From Liolophura sinensis (lineage: Eukaryota; Mollusca; Polyplacophora; Chitonida; Chitonidae), in NCBI RefSeq assembly GCF_032854445.1, contig NC_088295.1, positions 61,053,249 to 61,117,248 of the forward strand: a DNA stretch of 64,000 nucleotides. Reading direction: 5' to 3'. A program made the position numbers and the translations under genes. The notes beneath the pieces were generated by a model. The model saw only the letters and a program-made list of their open reading frames with translations. It ran no database searches and had not been told where the DNA came from. Position 1 is the stretch's first letter; every line of letters starts with the position of its first letter. Shown piece after piece: positions 22,635-36,220 of this stretch.

Positions 22635-25150
22635 CCAGCTATTCGTTCGATGTTGGTTCAGTTGTAGTACATGAATGTAGTAGTACCACCGCTGGCGATT
22701 GGAACGATTGGTAAACGGCCTCTATTTCCTCGAGTGACCACCGGTACACGAATGGAACGTACCTGATGTATTGGTTGAAAAGAAGTTGGGTATAGGACAT
22801 GCATGCAAAAATATTTACTAGAAAAGCAAGCACCTATGTCCTTATGTACACTTCCGTTTTAATTGGTTTACTTACTTCCAACAGATTAAATTAGGATAAG
22901 TTGCTCTTTTAGGAGTAATTGTAGCTATTGTTCGCGTACATGTACTTGCAATCATAGCTAATTGATGTATCAGTGAGCTTAAGGTTTTTTACATCAAAAG
23001 GCTTAAAACCATTGAAAATAATAACTCGTTTTAAAAGTGCTTCTACGTCCTGTTTAATCCCATGAAATGCACAACAATTCTAAGATCAGTTGTCATATTA
23101 AACTGTGAACATGGTGTAGTAAAGATGCTCTTTGAGATTCTAACTTGAAGTATGCCCAGGCATATGGCTGGGTTTAACAGTATTGTGGTGTGTTCGGTTG
23201 GTTAATTCCTAACAGTTCGTATGTAGGCTCAGTCAGGATTTGTCAACAATGTAACAATACAAACCCTTTACCTGGGGCCTGAACCGCTGTAGGCATGGCA
23301 GGGCTAGGAAGCGTGCAATTGTCCTTCGATCAGAAGGAGCTTGGATATTATAGCATCTTAACTGTGGCAGTTGATTATCCTTCTACATGTAAGTTTATCC
23401 CATATCAAGACCATTAACACCTGAAGGAGAATATACGGTAACAACTGCCATTATCCGTGTTTGCTGTTTTTGCGCAACCCCCGATGATGATGGCGCTGGA
23501 TTATTCATTTTATCCAAAACAATTCTGAAACACTCCATGATGAAGCATGTAATTTATCGCATTCTGATCATAGGCTGTAGTTGTCGTGTAGTAATGGAGA
23601 TCAGTCCCTCGGTAATGTAAGCGTGGTGCTGCTTGCTCCGTGGATGCAGCAAAAGCAGAAGATTATGATACATGACAAGTGAAAACAGTCGATTTTCTCC
23701 CATGCTAAATAGTCTGACTTGACGCTCATCCATGAATTCCAGCGTTGAGAGAGAATAGCTTTGTAAACTCTTGTTCCAAGCATCAGCCTGGTACCAGAGA
23801 CCTTGATCTACACCTTGATCTGCTTTATTACCAAGCCAACTCTTCCATTGAAATCGCCGCTTCAGTAATGCCAATAATTGCTTAGTTCTGGGTGTATATA
23901 CCAGTTCGACTTGAAAGCAATGTTCAGTGTGGGATTTGCCATGTCGAGGCAGACTTTTTGCCTCAGTCTTGCAAAGTCGCGTGCTCTTGAGATCGTTTGA
24001 AATATAGACAGGCTTACACGATCAAAAAGAGTAGAAATTGATGTGATGACATGTCCAGAAATTGAAGACGAAAGTGGGATAAATGTGTTTTTGTACGTCG
24101 AGAGAATGTATACGGAAAGATGGACTGGTACACACTCGATTTATGCGTTAAATGTCAAATGCTTGCTCACATTCTCGTGGAAGCGTGCTGTAACGGAGTG
24201 TCGGGTTTCTGTTGAGTAGGACTTTAATTTGTACTTCAAATACACAGTTTTGTACAGTAGATTTAACTCCGTTTTTTGCCCATTTTAACATTCAGTACAC
24301 ACAATACGCTGTTACTGAAGGATTCAAAATGCAACATCGTTAACTGGTTCCGTTAGGTATACATGATTGCCGTATATCTGATTGTCGTTTAGCGTGCATC
24401 TATAACTTCTATGTTATCGTGCAGACTACTAATAATTGATATAACCATCAAAACATACATGTAAATGTGGCATCATACTTTCCTTTGACCTTGAAATATC
24501 CTGTATTGTGTATGTCGACAGTCATGTTGTAAATGTACACGTCTGTACCTCTCTCTGGATATAGTTACTTTATATGACGGCTTTCCATACACACCCAAAA
24601 AAAAAACATTTATATTTTTGCCTGCATACTTGTACAAGTCAATTGTCACTCTCGTCTAAGCAAGTCTACATTTGTTACCTCGAGGCAAGTTACATTCTTT
24701 ATGCCCTTGAAGGCTTGGGCTGCTTAAGACGGTGTCACTTTGCCAGGACTCCATATACCTTTACTGGGGAAAAAGGCCACGCCGTAAACTGTTGCTCGTT
24801 AAAATGACATCGACTTACCTGTCTCACGACTAACCCATACATGTTTGAAGACTTACGGTATTGCGGAGTAACTGTTCTTCGCATATTACAGCTTCTTAAT
24901 ACAGCGTACCTTTACTTCAAATATTCGTATTATTCAATACATGATGCTGGAGCCTTATTTGCGTGATTTTGTCTTTTTTCATTTGACGCATTGGGAAGAA
25001 GATTTTCGAATTTTGTTTTATTATTTCTTAAGTATCGTGTATACCATATATAGATAAATACCATGCAGGGACTGACTTTCTTATGGAATCGGAAACGTGG
25101 TTTTCAACATATTGTAGTACACGATAATGTATTTAAGCATTGTATGTAAC
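22635..25150. other. No gene recognised downstream of the IAP gene and MITE
   Basis: Unique-looking DNA. Minus-strand frames near 23554-23874 are open for about 100 codons but lack splice sites or recognisable motifs. Confidence 0.4.
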
Positions 25151-25156
25151 ATGAAC

Positions 25157-25548
25157 CAGGGGCCACCGTGGCTCAGTCGGTTAGCGCGCTAGCGCAGCGT
25201 AATGACCCAGGAGCCTCTCACCAATGCGGTCACTGTGAGTTCAAGTCGTGCTGGCTTCCTCTCCGGCCGTAAGTGGGAAGGTCTGCCAGCAACCTGCGGA
25301 TGGTCGTGGGTTTCCCCCGGTCTCCACCCACCATAATGCTGGCCGCCGTCAGCATTATGGTGGGTGGAAATATTAAGTGAAATATTCTTGTGATATTCAG
25401 TGAAATATTATTGAGTGATATTCAGTGAAATATTCTTGAGTGATATTCAGTGAAATATTCTTGAGTGATATTCAGTGAAATATTCTTGAGTGATATTCAG
25501 TGAAATATTCTTGAGTACGGCGTAAAACACCAATAAAAAAAATGAAAT
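25157..25548 (+). mobile_element. SINE with internal foldback and expanded 3' block
   Basis: Complete tRNA-like head (gtggctcagtcggttagcgc.., gtgagttcaagtc) and body. At 25324-25367 the ccaccataatgctg segment is followed by its own inverted copy (18-bp perfect arms, 8-bp loop). At about 25375-25519 a 25-bp piece of the 3' block (agtgaaatattcttgagtga..) is repeated six times before the usual ggcgtaaaacacc end. Confidence 0.85.
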
Positions 25549-25744
25549 AACATGAACCGTGCCCTTTGTATAACATGACTTTGTCCTGCAAACCACATAA
25601 AACAGTAGTACATGTATATATTATTATTATTATTACATGATGTAATACACACACTGTATCTATGAAACTGTAGCATGTTACATGTATATAGAACTTACGT
25701 AATAGATGTATAAATGTTACGTAATGGGTGCACTATGACTACAA

Positions 25745-26430
25745 CACCATTTCTGATCTTTGATAATTTTTTGTTTTGCTGATTTTCGCGATATCGATAT
25801 GCCTGTATTTTTGGTAATTATTCTAGATTATGTACATGATCTACATGTAGGATAAATTAGATTCCGTAACTTCAAGTCAAGAATCCGTACAATGTTTGAG
25901 ATGTATAATCAGTTTCCATAGATTTATCCAGGTTCTATTGTTAACCCCCTCACATATTCTATATACGTGTATACCTTGCATGGATTTTACCATTTCAGTT
26001 TACCATGTAAAGTGTACATGTATGTCAGATCCTGATTGTAACGACACGTGTCTATGAATCTTACATGAATGATCTTTAACAACAATTAAATAAAACGTTA
26101 TGTAACACAGTGTGTATTATTTTTTTTAGTCTTTTTTTTATTTTATGTAAAAGCAATTTTATTTTATGTATGACTAGTGAGGTACTGTTCGAATGTGGTA
26201 GTTTTCTCGCTAACTCTGCCCAGAATAATTCATTGTGCATTCTTAAATGTATGAAACTTTTTGTTTGGCGTTACGTTACCATTTCTGATCTAATTATTTT
26301 TTATTGTTTTGCTGCTTTTTGTCGATATGTATATGGCTGTATGCCGTATATATCGTGTAAACCTTGATAAAGCAAGTCATAATTCCTGGGTCCATTGTTA
26401 ATGCCATCACATATTCTTAATTTATCAAAC
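25745..26430 (+). repeat. Diverged local direct duplication
   Basis: 25745-26000 and 26275-26430 share, in the same order, ccatttctgatct..taattttttgttttgctg, a cgatat..atgcctgtat segment, a ttgttaa..cacatattct segment and a gtgta.accttg segment. Roughly 500 bp apart, much diverged. No gene. Confidence 0.55.
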
Positions 26431-27683
26431 TTTTTCTTTTGCGTTATGAGCTTTATGGGGCTTTGAAAGACATTTAAAATATGTTAATAGAAAGAGTGTC
26501 AGGTTCACATACATGTTTTTTATTGGAAGGAAACCATATGTTATTCAAGACTTTCTGATTGCAGGGCGACAGTTGTATAATCTAACATGTAAGATGTATT
26601 AATTTTTATGTAAGCCAGCCTCGATACCATTTTGCCGTTATATCCATGATGTCATCGTTGCAACTCACTCGAATTCGTCTAGATATTTACATAAACCGGA
26701 TTCTGCTGATGTATAGTTCTGTTTCGTGACTATCGTCCGTAGCACCTACATCATGGATGTACATCATGCTAAAAGCTGGTGAGAGTAATTGGCGGTATGT
26801 GTAGATGTACCATAGACTATCCTACTTGCGGCGTAGCTATATTTACATGCCTTTAGTTACATGTACATACGGTTTGGGCTAAGAGAGGTAAAAGAGAGGA
26901 GTTTTGGGAATTTGCAAAACGATGATTGTTTTTAATCTAGTTCTTGAATTTCAGGAATAGTGCACATGTTGTGCAACTCGGAAAAACGTACTTCTCGTAT
27001 TACTTGACAGTTTCATATACGGCATGTAAATGCCGACAAATGTCGTCTTTGTATTGTTACTGTTGTTATTCTTATTTTATGATGAGTTATGATACTATAC
27101 CCATGCATAATGTCAATATCATGGAGCACAGTAAGATAAAACCAGAAAGTTATAGACTCATGTAGAATGCCTATGCATGAATGGCGTAATGGAACAACTT
27201 CCTTTGCCCTCTATAGCATCGCTAGTCTAGCTCTGTACGGCTGTGGTTACGTACTCTATCACAGTCCTGTCTTCTTCCACAGACTTGAACTTTGAACACC
27301 TATCAAGTGTGTACGCCATGTTCTGTCTCCAAATAATCCCTTTTGGGGGTGAAAATATGTTTCTCTGCTCACAGGCGTCTTACCTGTCAATTCCAAATAG
27401 GTGTCCCATGTGTCAGCACTGCTAAATCTACACGAGCCTAAAACTGGTTGATATGCGTTGTGTTTGCGCGAGGAACTTGATACATATGAGATATTCGAAG
27501 TTCAAGTTTCTGCTCTAGCTTTACATGACTGACAACAGTTGAAGTCGCGTAGGGTCATTACTGCTGAGATTGATCCTAAACAAAACACGTGTGTTGCAAG
27601 ACGTCAAAAGGTCAAAAACTTGTTCACCGATATCCCTTGTATGCATGGTCCCCCACACCGAGAGCAGTTTGCATTCAACATAG

Positions 27684-27905
27684 CGGGGCCTTGTGGTTTC
27701 AGTGCTAGTCCAGCACAATGACCCAGGAGACCCTCGCTGTGTTCAAGTCAAGCTTACACTGACTGGATTCCTCTCAGGTTCTACGTGAGAGGGTCTGTCA
27801 GCAACCTGCAAATGGTCGTGGGTTTCCCCGGGCTCTGTCCCAGTTGCCTACCTCCACAATGCTGATCGCTGCCGTGTACGAGTACGGCGTAAAACGACAT
27901 GAAGA
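27684..27905 (+). mobile_element. SINE, diverged full-length copy
   Basis: Follows the family order (tgacccaggagaccctc.., gtgttcaagtc, gtcagcaacctgc, gggtttccccgggctct, acggcgtaaaac) but with many substitutions and small deletions. An old copy. Confidence 0.75.
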
Positions 27906-28340
27906 AACAAATATAGTGGCTGGAGTTGGTTCATGTATGTGTCAAATTTCGACCACTTTTAGGCGCATTATTACACAGGGGAGACATCTACGTGGAATTG
28001 TGATAGTAGGCCCTATACACTTACGCCATCATAGTTCATAGATTAACGGAATATTCTTCCAGCTTGTCTTCTACAGTTATCTCTCTGAATCGTTACATTT
28101 TATCCTGGAACTCGGGTCTCTGTCGCCTACGCTACCATCAAAGTGTCAAAACTGTAGGAGGCGAAAGCATCTTTCCCGTGACCTTAACGTACTTCTGAAT
28201 TCATGTCGCCTCATGCTCGAATGATAAAAGACTCCAATTAAACTACTGCATACACTCGGACAGCATCAGAACTTAACAAACCGCCAATTTCAAATCACAA
28301 ATCAATCTTCACGTGAACAAACCTGTCCAACGCGCGTCAT

Positions 28341-28781
28341 TCTCACTCGGCAACGACAGGACACAAGATCTCGTTCAACGTTAGTATTGAAATTAAGATG
28401 TGCACCAAAAGATGGACGACAGACAGCTTATTTGTGAAACTTAACTCTTATCTGTGTTTTAACAATGAACAGAAGGAAATATCAGCAACTACTATAAAAA
28501 AAAAATTACCTTCATTTTCAGAAGAGTGGGTGGGTATGGCTTTGGTCAATCCATACTCCCTATTTGAACCGTAGCTGCAGTGGACCCACCCACTCTTCTG
28601 AAAATGAAGGTAATTTTTGTTTTACAGTAGTTGCTTATATTTCCTCCTGTTCATTGTTAAAACACAGATTAGAGTTAATTTTCACAAAGAAGCTGGCTGT
28701 CGTCCATCTTATGGTGTACATCTTGGTTTCGATGTAAACGTTTAACGAAATCATTTTGTGTCCTTACGTTGCCGAGTGGGA
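28341..28781. mobile_element. Foldback (long inverted repeat) element
   Basis: Left arm 28341-28535 and right arm 28584-28781 are inverted copies of about 195 bp with few mismatches, separated by a 48-bp spacer. Arm landmarks: cactcggcaacg, gatggacgacagacagct, ttttaacaatgaacag and aattaccttcattttcagaa. The DNA or its transcript can form one long hairpin. No ORF; MITE-like. A target duplication is not clear. Confidence 0.8.
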
Positions 28782-29547
28782 ATTGAAAATAGCGGTTAGG
28801 GAGGTGGGGCGTGATGTCTATATTCATTTTTGATTACAGTGACGTTATGGCCTTTATCATTCACGAATAGCTAGGTGATATGAATTCGGAATGATGGTTG
28901 AAACATGTATGGCTTTGACATTTTGAGGACAGCAAATTCTAGATCGGTGGATACAGATCTGTATTTCTGAGAATGAAAGATCTTAGATCTAACCTAATCA
29001 CTGACCTACAGAGCTAATGTTAGTCTGGCGTCAAAGTATAGTTTCGGGGCTGAGATTTAAGCGGCTTGAAGGAATCTTGACAAATGCACCAACTTGCCCA
29101 ACATTTGAACGAAGTGGACTGATCGGAGACTGCGAAATGACGTCCCAGGAGCTGTCTTAGTTGCCTACATGTAGATTGCAGAGTTCCGTAAATCGTAGAA
29201 AATTCGATAAACCGTGTTTTGCGAGGAATGATGAAAGCCTATATTGCCCTGATAATTCTTGCGTTAGATAGGCACTTAGACGTACAAGTATTTTGCTTGT
29301 CGTGATCTAAAAACTTTCCTGTGTGTTGTTTGTTCGATAAATATCTTTTGGAGTTTGGGTGTAAGTTTAATTTCAAGTTAAAGCCTTTTAGCTTTGTACT
29401 TCATATGTTGCCCTCGTTCTTTGGTGGTTAGTGTTGAGCATTTTTGGGGGGGAAATTGCAGAGGGATTATGGATCAAAAACATTCAGACATCTGGTATAC
29501 ACGTACAAACATTTCGACGCCAAGGTTGCTATATTTGTCCATAAAGT

Positions 29548-29660
29548 GCCTGTGGGTTTCCCCGGGCTCTGCCCAGTTTCCTCTCACCGTAATGCTGGCC
29601 GCGGTGGTATAAGTGAAATATTCTTGAGTACGGCGTAAAACACTAATCAAATAAATAAAG
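29548..29660 (+). mobile_element. SINE, 3' fragment
   Basis: Begins within gtgggtttccccgggctctg and runs to the ggcgtaaaacactaatcaaa tail. The head is missing. Confidence 0.82.
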
Positions 29661-30074
29661 TGCCTATATATTGAACTCTCACTGGCTTGGCCTTCCCAGG
29701 CGTCCTTTCCACTGCAGATATCACACACATTGATACCTGGTGCCTGTTCGAATCCAGCTCCAACACCCTCTACTGGTGGAAGCGGCTGTGCGTCGAGAAA
29801 TGTTTAAGGCACCTAAGTTCTGAGGTTACCTCCACTCGTGAATCATACAGCTGTAGTGTAAATGCAAGTGAAATATTGTGGTGCATGCGGCATGAAACTC
29901 CGTTTTAACATTTGGTCAGTTTTTTTTTCTCTTTTAGCTGGTGGTAGAACACAGGCAATTCGTTGCATCCACCAAACCAAGACTAGTGGAGCATGTTAAA
30001 ATAAGTCACATTTGCTGACGGCTTCATGTCTGGAGTTATAACATACATGGTGGTTTCAGGCAGGATGCTGCAAG

Positions 30075-30268
30075 TTATTTATGTATTTATTTGATTGGTG
30101 TTTTATGCCGTACTCAAGAATATTTCACTTACGCGACGGCGGCAGGCATTATGGTGGGAGGAAACCGGGCAGAGTCCGGGGGAAACCCACGACCATCCGC
30201 AGGTTGCTGCAGACCTTCCCACGTACGGCCGGAGAGGAAGCCAGCATGATCTGGACTTGAATTCAATC
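30075..30268 (-). mobile_element. SINE, reverse orientation, 5' truncated
   Basis: The plus strand shows the tail first (tttatttgattggtgtttta), then the caagaatatttcactta block and the inverted body up to the ttgaattca of the B-box region. The tRNA head is lost. Confidence 0.85.
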
Positions 30269-31089
30269 ACCCACAAAAGCCATGATAGTTAAGGGCTTAC
30301 TTAGCAAAATGAGCTTCATTAAACCGGCTCCTGAGCTTTCTTGAGTACACGTTCGACGTTAAGAATCCACGAAAGGCACACGTGAAAGTCGTGTAGTCCC
30401 GAGAGAGGATTGGGGAAAGTGGAGAAGGCACACAAAGTGTAGTTCAATCCCGGCCTTGGAGAGAAAATTACTAGAATCCCAATCTTGCATTCTTTGACAA
30501 TGAGCAATTAATGGCGCCAGTGGAACCATTCCCAGCTTTCGTTCTTGCAACCACGTCTGCTCGTCGTATGTGGGAAAGTTTGTCAGCATGATTGGTCAGT
30601 TCAGTTATTAACCCATAAAACTGACCGCCATTGCAAAAATGAAATGTATTAAAGTCTATCGTTAAACAACAGTCAGATTGCATTAAATTGAATCTTGGCA
30701 TAGTGTATACATACCTTCATCACAAGGTCGAGGCTTTTGCTGTTTTTTTCCATTACTGGACCGTTTGGACGGTTTTATAGATTTGAACAAAATTTTGGCC
30801 GTTTTTCTTCTGTTGTGGATTTGAACAGACTCTAGCCACATATGTATCATTCTAACAGAGGTCATGTATTGAAAAAGCAGGCTTCCAGAACGTTTGTTTT
30901 TGTTGAAAAGTTTATCGTATATTGTTATGTGCACGACTGCCGTCAGTTTCTAAATTTAGCTTGCCACTGTTTACATACGCTGAGTTCGGTGCCTGCTGTC
31001 TGCCTCTGCCTTAGGGTGTTCCAGAATGCGCGCAGTTCGGTGCCTGTTTGTTTACATCAAGTGTTCAGGAATTTTCTTATTCTAGACAA

Positions 31090-31610
31090 TTCCACCAGGC
31101 TATATAAGACCTATGAAAGCAGGTCAAACGGAGAGAACGGAGAAAGGAGAATTATTGAGAGCTTGGATGCTTTTGCTGTGTATTCCTTTAGTAGGCCATT
31201 TGTGCTGAATTTTTGGTGTCTCTATAGCCTCTGGCTTTGTTATATCCTATCTCCACCGAGCACTTGTTCAGTTTGAACTTGTATGTTTAATTTGTGCTCT
31301 TGTATACACAGTGCCTATTAGTACACGGACCCTGTCTGTGGAATTTTGTGTATATTTCGTCATACACTCAGTTATACTGTGGATTTTCCATCTTGTGAAT
31401 TTGCCTCTGAGCATTTATGCCTGTGTGGTATATATTGTGGAATACATGCGTCCGTTTGGACTTGACACCGTAAGTACTTTAGTATTTGTATAGATACTGC
31501 TATCCTTTCTTGTTAAACTTAAGTACTGTAGTATTTGTATAAGTCTTATTATCTGTTCTTGTTAAGCTAATAAATTGTTGTAAAATAAAATCTGCTGGTT
31601 TTGGTTACTT
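31090..31610 (+). repeat. Possible solo LTR
   Basis: A TATA-like ctatataaga at 31099 sits about 470 bases before a downstream aataaa signal near 31570 followed by a GT-rich region, the promoter-plus-polyA order of an LTR. The segment is free of other recognised features. No target duplication or TG..CA ends could be fixed, so this is tentative. Confidence 0.3.
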
Positions 31611-32099
31611 TTTTGTGTGGCTAAACTGTCGTGTATTTCAAACAAGCCATCTCTTTATAATACAGACAGTTTGGGTCGTAACAATATAAGAGTTTATGTA
31701 TACGACGTAAATTTGCACCCTATACATATATACCTGTACATGATCTCAAAGACAATGTACATGGTTTCTCAACTGTTCTGCTATGGCACTTTCATTGATT
31801 CAGTGAAGGTAGCACGTTTGAGTTTGGGAAAACCTAACAAATGCAAATGACGATTCTAAATCAAGAAGTTTTTGGAGTGAATTTTAATCATTAACTGTTA
31901 GAAGATTGGTTGTATGTAAAATGATACTTTTTCAAGCCAAAGTTCATATATTTCACATATTTTTATTGTAGTAGACAAAAAGGCAACGAATGCTTCAGAG
32001 AAGTAGATAGTGGTTGGTTGTTTCCCTTGTTTCATGTATAAGCCTCCATACGGGTGGTGAGCGAGAAGGTCTTTCAGCAACCCACGGATGATCGTGCCA

Positions 32100-32234
32100 G
32101 GACTTGAAAACCATAATCAGTTGACCAACGTGCAGTTCCTGAAGAACGCGAGCACGTAGAGGTAACGGCACAATGGCACCAGTACCCCAGAAACGAGCAA
32201 CCGCTATACACCAACAGTTTATATCTGGCTTCAT
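32100..32234 (-). pseudogene. Gypsy-type integrase zinc-region fragment
   Basis: The minus strand reads FWGTGAIVPLPLRARVLQEL then HVGQLIM, which fits the conserved segment just before the integrase core of Gypsy LTR retrotransposons (P..LR..VL..LH.GH). It breaks off into SINE-like sequence near 32060-32100. A small old fragment. Confidence 0.45.
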
Positions 32235-32245
32235 TTAGGTAGTAG

Positions 32246-32466
32246 GGGGCCTCCGTGTCTCAGTTGGTTAGCGCGCTAGCGCAGAGTAATGACCCAGGAG
32301 CCTCTCACCAATGCTGTCGCTGTGAGTTCAAGCCCAGTTCATGCTGGCTTCCTCTCCGGCTGTACGTGGGAAGGTCTTCCAGCAAGCTGCGGATGGTCGT
32401 GGGTTTCCCCCGGGCTCAGCTCGGTCTCCTCCCACCATAATGCTGGCCGCCGTCGTATAAGTGATG
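32246..32466 (+). mobile_element. SINE, head and body, tail lost
   Basis: Very well preserved tRNA-like head (cagttggttagcgcgctagc) and body, ending at gccgccgtcgtataagtga where the 3' block should begin. Confidence 0.85.
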
Positions 32467-32619
32467 ATGGTAATTCCATGTAGCATATATGCGAAAGTAA
32501 ACTTTCGAACAAAGAAATACAGGCACTAGCGTGAACGCGATTAATTGATCTCTGAGTTCCATCTTTCAGACATGCACGATGCGGTCTTCGTGGACCATTA
32601 TGCACTATACTTGAAACGA

Positions 32620-35600
32620 CATTTTCCTGTAGTAAATCAGACGATATACAAAGCGAGACGAAACATGGCGGTTTTAGTCACACCACCCAGAAGATGAGCA
32701 GCACAATTCACTATCGAGATACAACACAGTCGTAAGGACCAATACTGGTTTCTGGCGAAGGACATTCATGCAGTATTAAATATAAGCATATTTACGTCAT
32801 ATTAAGTAAGTAACAGTGGAGAACAATTCAACTGCCGTATGCTGTGCAAATTTAAGGTTTTACACAAAGGCACATGTGGTATGGCACCAGCATGGAATGT
32901 ATTATAAATATATATATCTATATATAAATAAGTAAATAGTCTATATGTAAGATTCTGCGAAAACAAACAAAAATAAACAAATAAAAAATAAAGAAAACAA
33001 AAACTGTTGCCATGGATGCAATCCTGGATGATGGAGACATACCCTTACCAAAGGTTTCCGTCAAGGAAATATCGTAGTGAGAGAGTTTAACAATCAAGGA
33101 CATTTTTACGTCAGTTTACATATACAACGTTTTATGCTACAGTACATATACATGTGCTACAGATTTAGGGTAGTGAGACAAGATATGATGTTAGAAAAAA
33201 AAACATGGTTCTTGTCAGTGAATCAAAAATATCCCTTCACCTCCGCGCCTGTCCACCTCAAATCTATTACTGGACTTTAATTCAAGTTTTGATCAGGTCG
33301 CATTTCATGGATGTTTGATTGTTGATCATCAGTGTCTTTTTTACGGTTATCGAAACATACATGTACACACACTTACATAATGACAATAGAAGAAAAATAT
33401 CTACAGATAAATTAATATGGAGTTTTGATGCATCGGAATTGATTTGTAAGATTTATTGTAAGGATTGTAAGAGAACTTGCACTGGCATTTGTGGAAAACA
33501 GTAAAGCAAATATGAAATACCTTCTTTCATAGTGGTAATTAAAAGAAATGAAGTCTTCATACAATGTTCACTCTATTAAAATGCTAAAATGGCGTAACAT
33601 TCACATTTGATGTGAACGGCTTTTACACAGCCAACGTATATGTGTGTATGTACATGTACGATGCATGACTGAGGACATTCATTACAATTTTAAAATATCA
33701 ATTACTTTTCAACACAAAGTTTAGTAACAAATATGAATATAAGTATACATGTAAATCTTCATCATGCACAGACATGTAGACTGCTTAACATGTGTGAGTA
33801 CATATCAGCATGTGTTAGTACATACCAGCACCAGGTGCCCTCTATACAGTGTATATGAGGGTTTAAGGTAAAGACGATATAAAAAATAAAACACTCTTTT
33901 GTTCGGTCTATGAATCAGCCGTGACTGATAGGCACAGACTGTTGTATTCTTGGCGATATGCATTTCGACACCTTGCTATTGGCAAGGGGCTTTGCCCTAA
34001 GCATTTCACCCTGGTAAAAAGGGTTTAAGATCACTCATTTGATTTGCTGAAGGAGACTTGTTTGTTCATGAAAATTTGTGTCCTTCACAAAAGTTCTGAT
34101 GAAAACTCACACTCAAACAAGAGTAGGATCCGCACGTGCGCCCTCGATGAAAAGCCGCCGTTTTTGAAGCTACGTTTTATGCATCTACAACAAATTTACA
34201 CAGAGGCAGCAATACGAGTAGATAGTGATGGCTCCTAGAATAACATTCGAGACCGAGAAGACCCTTAAATAAACCTGAATAACCTAAGCTCTGACGTAGC
34301 CTTTACCCATGAAGTGATATATGATAACACGGAACTACTGCATAAGATTTCAGCTTGAGATCGTTTACAACGATATAGTTACGTACAGCCATAGGGCTAT
34401 TTCACACGGGTGTTGTGGGACAGATCTGTATCATTTACGAACCACCACAGACACAAAATTAGTTGATTTGCAAGCCGTGTAATATTCAACGACGGTATCA
34501 CAAATTATATCAGACTGTAGCATACGGTCTCGGACCAAGCCGCATTCATCTCCCCAGTAGACCCTTGGTCAACTTAGACACGACATCCAACTGATACCAA
34601 TACATTTTTGTCGTGCATTTTACCGCTTAGTCAGAAGTTTCTAAATAACATATATCAGAGTCAGTGAAAAATTCATTAAGGACGCCGAAGGTTAATTGGA
34701 AATTAATTAATTAAGTCTTATGATATAATTTTTTTCTCTAAGTTCATGGGAATTGAAGAATTTCAGTTTTGCTCCTTTACCTTTCTTGTATATACAAGGG
34801 ATGATTTATTTTCGGTTTTCTTTTAGTAAAATACACTAAAATTATTTTGAAACGCCGTGTTCAAGCCGAGGTGCTTTCTCTGACGTCCACGATAACTAGG
34901 TCAGCACTGCTCTCATCCTAAAATCCAGCACCACAAAAATGAAACTTAAAATTCAGTGTCAGTTGAACGCCTAGATCAGCCTTAGACTTGTTTCCACATG
35001 TTTCAGAATTGAGCATGAACGTAGTTGTAAAACCTAATTCTGGAAATATTTTTAATTTTAAATATATTTTTTAATAGGGTCAAAATCACCAGGCCACGGC
35101 CTGAACCCGGAACAACCCGGCCGTGCATCTGAAGGCTACTTAAACTGTAAATGATATAGCAGGCTTACTGTATCAACAGTACGTTCAAACAGTGGAAGAA
35201 ATATTCCTCCAGTATGTCCATTTTTATCGCCAAATTTCACAACTTTTATCTGCCATAGGCTACTGCTTTGACTATAATACGCAAAATAACTTCGAGGTTG
35301 GAGGGCTAGGGTAAACGTGACGTCACCATGCTGTCTATAATGGAGACACGCTGAAGCTGTTTCAAGACGAAGTTTCACTAAACTTTTACTGGGTTGAAAA
35401 AAAAATTTTAAAAAAGAAAAATTTAATGCCAGTTTAAGTCTTTCAGTGGACATGAACATTAATTAGGTGCTGTCTTTCATTTTAAATCTGAATTATGATT
35501 CAGATGATAACGTTTTACAAGATAAAGCTTTAGGTTTATCGGTTTGATTAGCAGAAAAGACCAAATTCTAGCACAAGTAGATTTATATCACATGTGTCAG

Positions 35601-36090
35601 ATTTAGAACATATCTATGTGTAAATGTATGGGAATTCATCGGTTTTCCAACTATCACGTTGTCGTCATTGTTTTGGTTTTAGCCTACTCTTTATGCTGTA
35701 AAAAACAGGCATTCATATTCTATGTTGTCCAAACGTTGCCCCGAATATACCCACCGTACAAAAATCTATTTTCAAAAGTCCTTTCGTCGTTTAATAAAAT
35801 CAAAAGTCATCTTGAAGATCACGTTGATAAAAGAAAATATGACTCTGGTATCATTTTGACATTTTCACCATGTTACATATCGTTCTGTGATCAGGACCCA
35901 GTTTAACAAATTACATTAATGTCGCGTTAGATCTTTCCAAAGCATGTAATACGACATAACTAAAAAAATATTTTAAACTCAGTCATGAGTAGCGAAATTA
36001 ATTCACGGGCTTGATATATTTTTTCAGAGCAGATTTTGTGAATTGCCAACATTATAATGCCAGACGGAAATATAGATTACTGTACACGTA
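32620..36090. other. No gene recognised
   Basis: AT-rich intergenic or intronic DNA. Only short frames are open; a Cys-rich one at 33319-33504 is noted but unsupported. Confidence 0.4.
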
Positions 36091-36109
36091 ACTAGAACAG
36101 ATAACTTAC

Positions 36110-36220
36110 ACGGAGCGCTTGAGGTCGATTCTGCGAGTTTGGATGTAAAGAAAACACTATAGCTGTATCACTGGTTTGTGATTTACATTGGTCGTATCCG
36201 AAGGAGGACTCATTATGGTG
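36110..36220 (-). CDS. Putative minus-strand exon
   Basis: A very strong donor CGT|GTAAGTT ends a minus-strand open segment HHNESSFGYDQCKSQTSDTA, then IVFSLHPNSQNRPQALR. The acceptor (gtgattcag or ataattcag) is weak. Could belong to the same minus-strand gene as the islands at 40-43 kb, or be chance. Confidence 0.3.

Noticed and set aside
30842-31276. 144-codon plus-strand ORF rich in Cys and Phe
   Set aside because: Lies across an LTR-like segment containing a TATA box; no domain or signal is convincing.
33319-33504. Cys-rich ORF (CKIYCKDCKRTCTGICGK)
   Set aside because: Looks like a small Cys-rich peptide but has no signal peptide that fits, no splice support, and the spacing matches no known fold.
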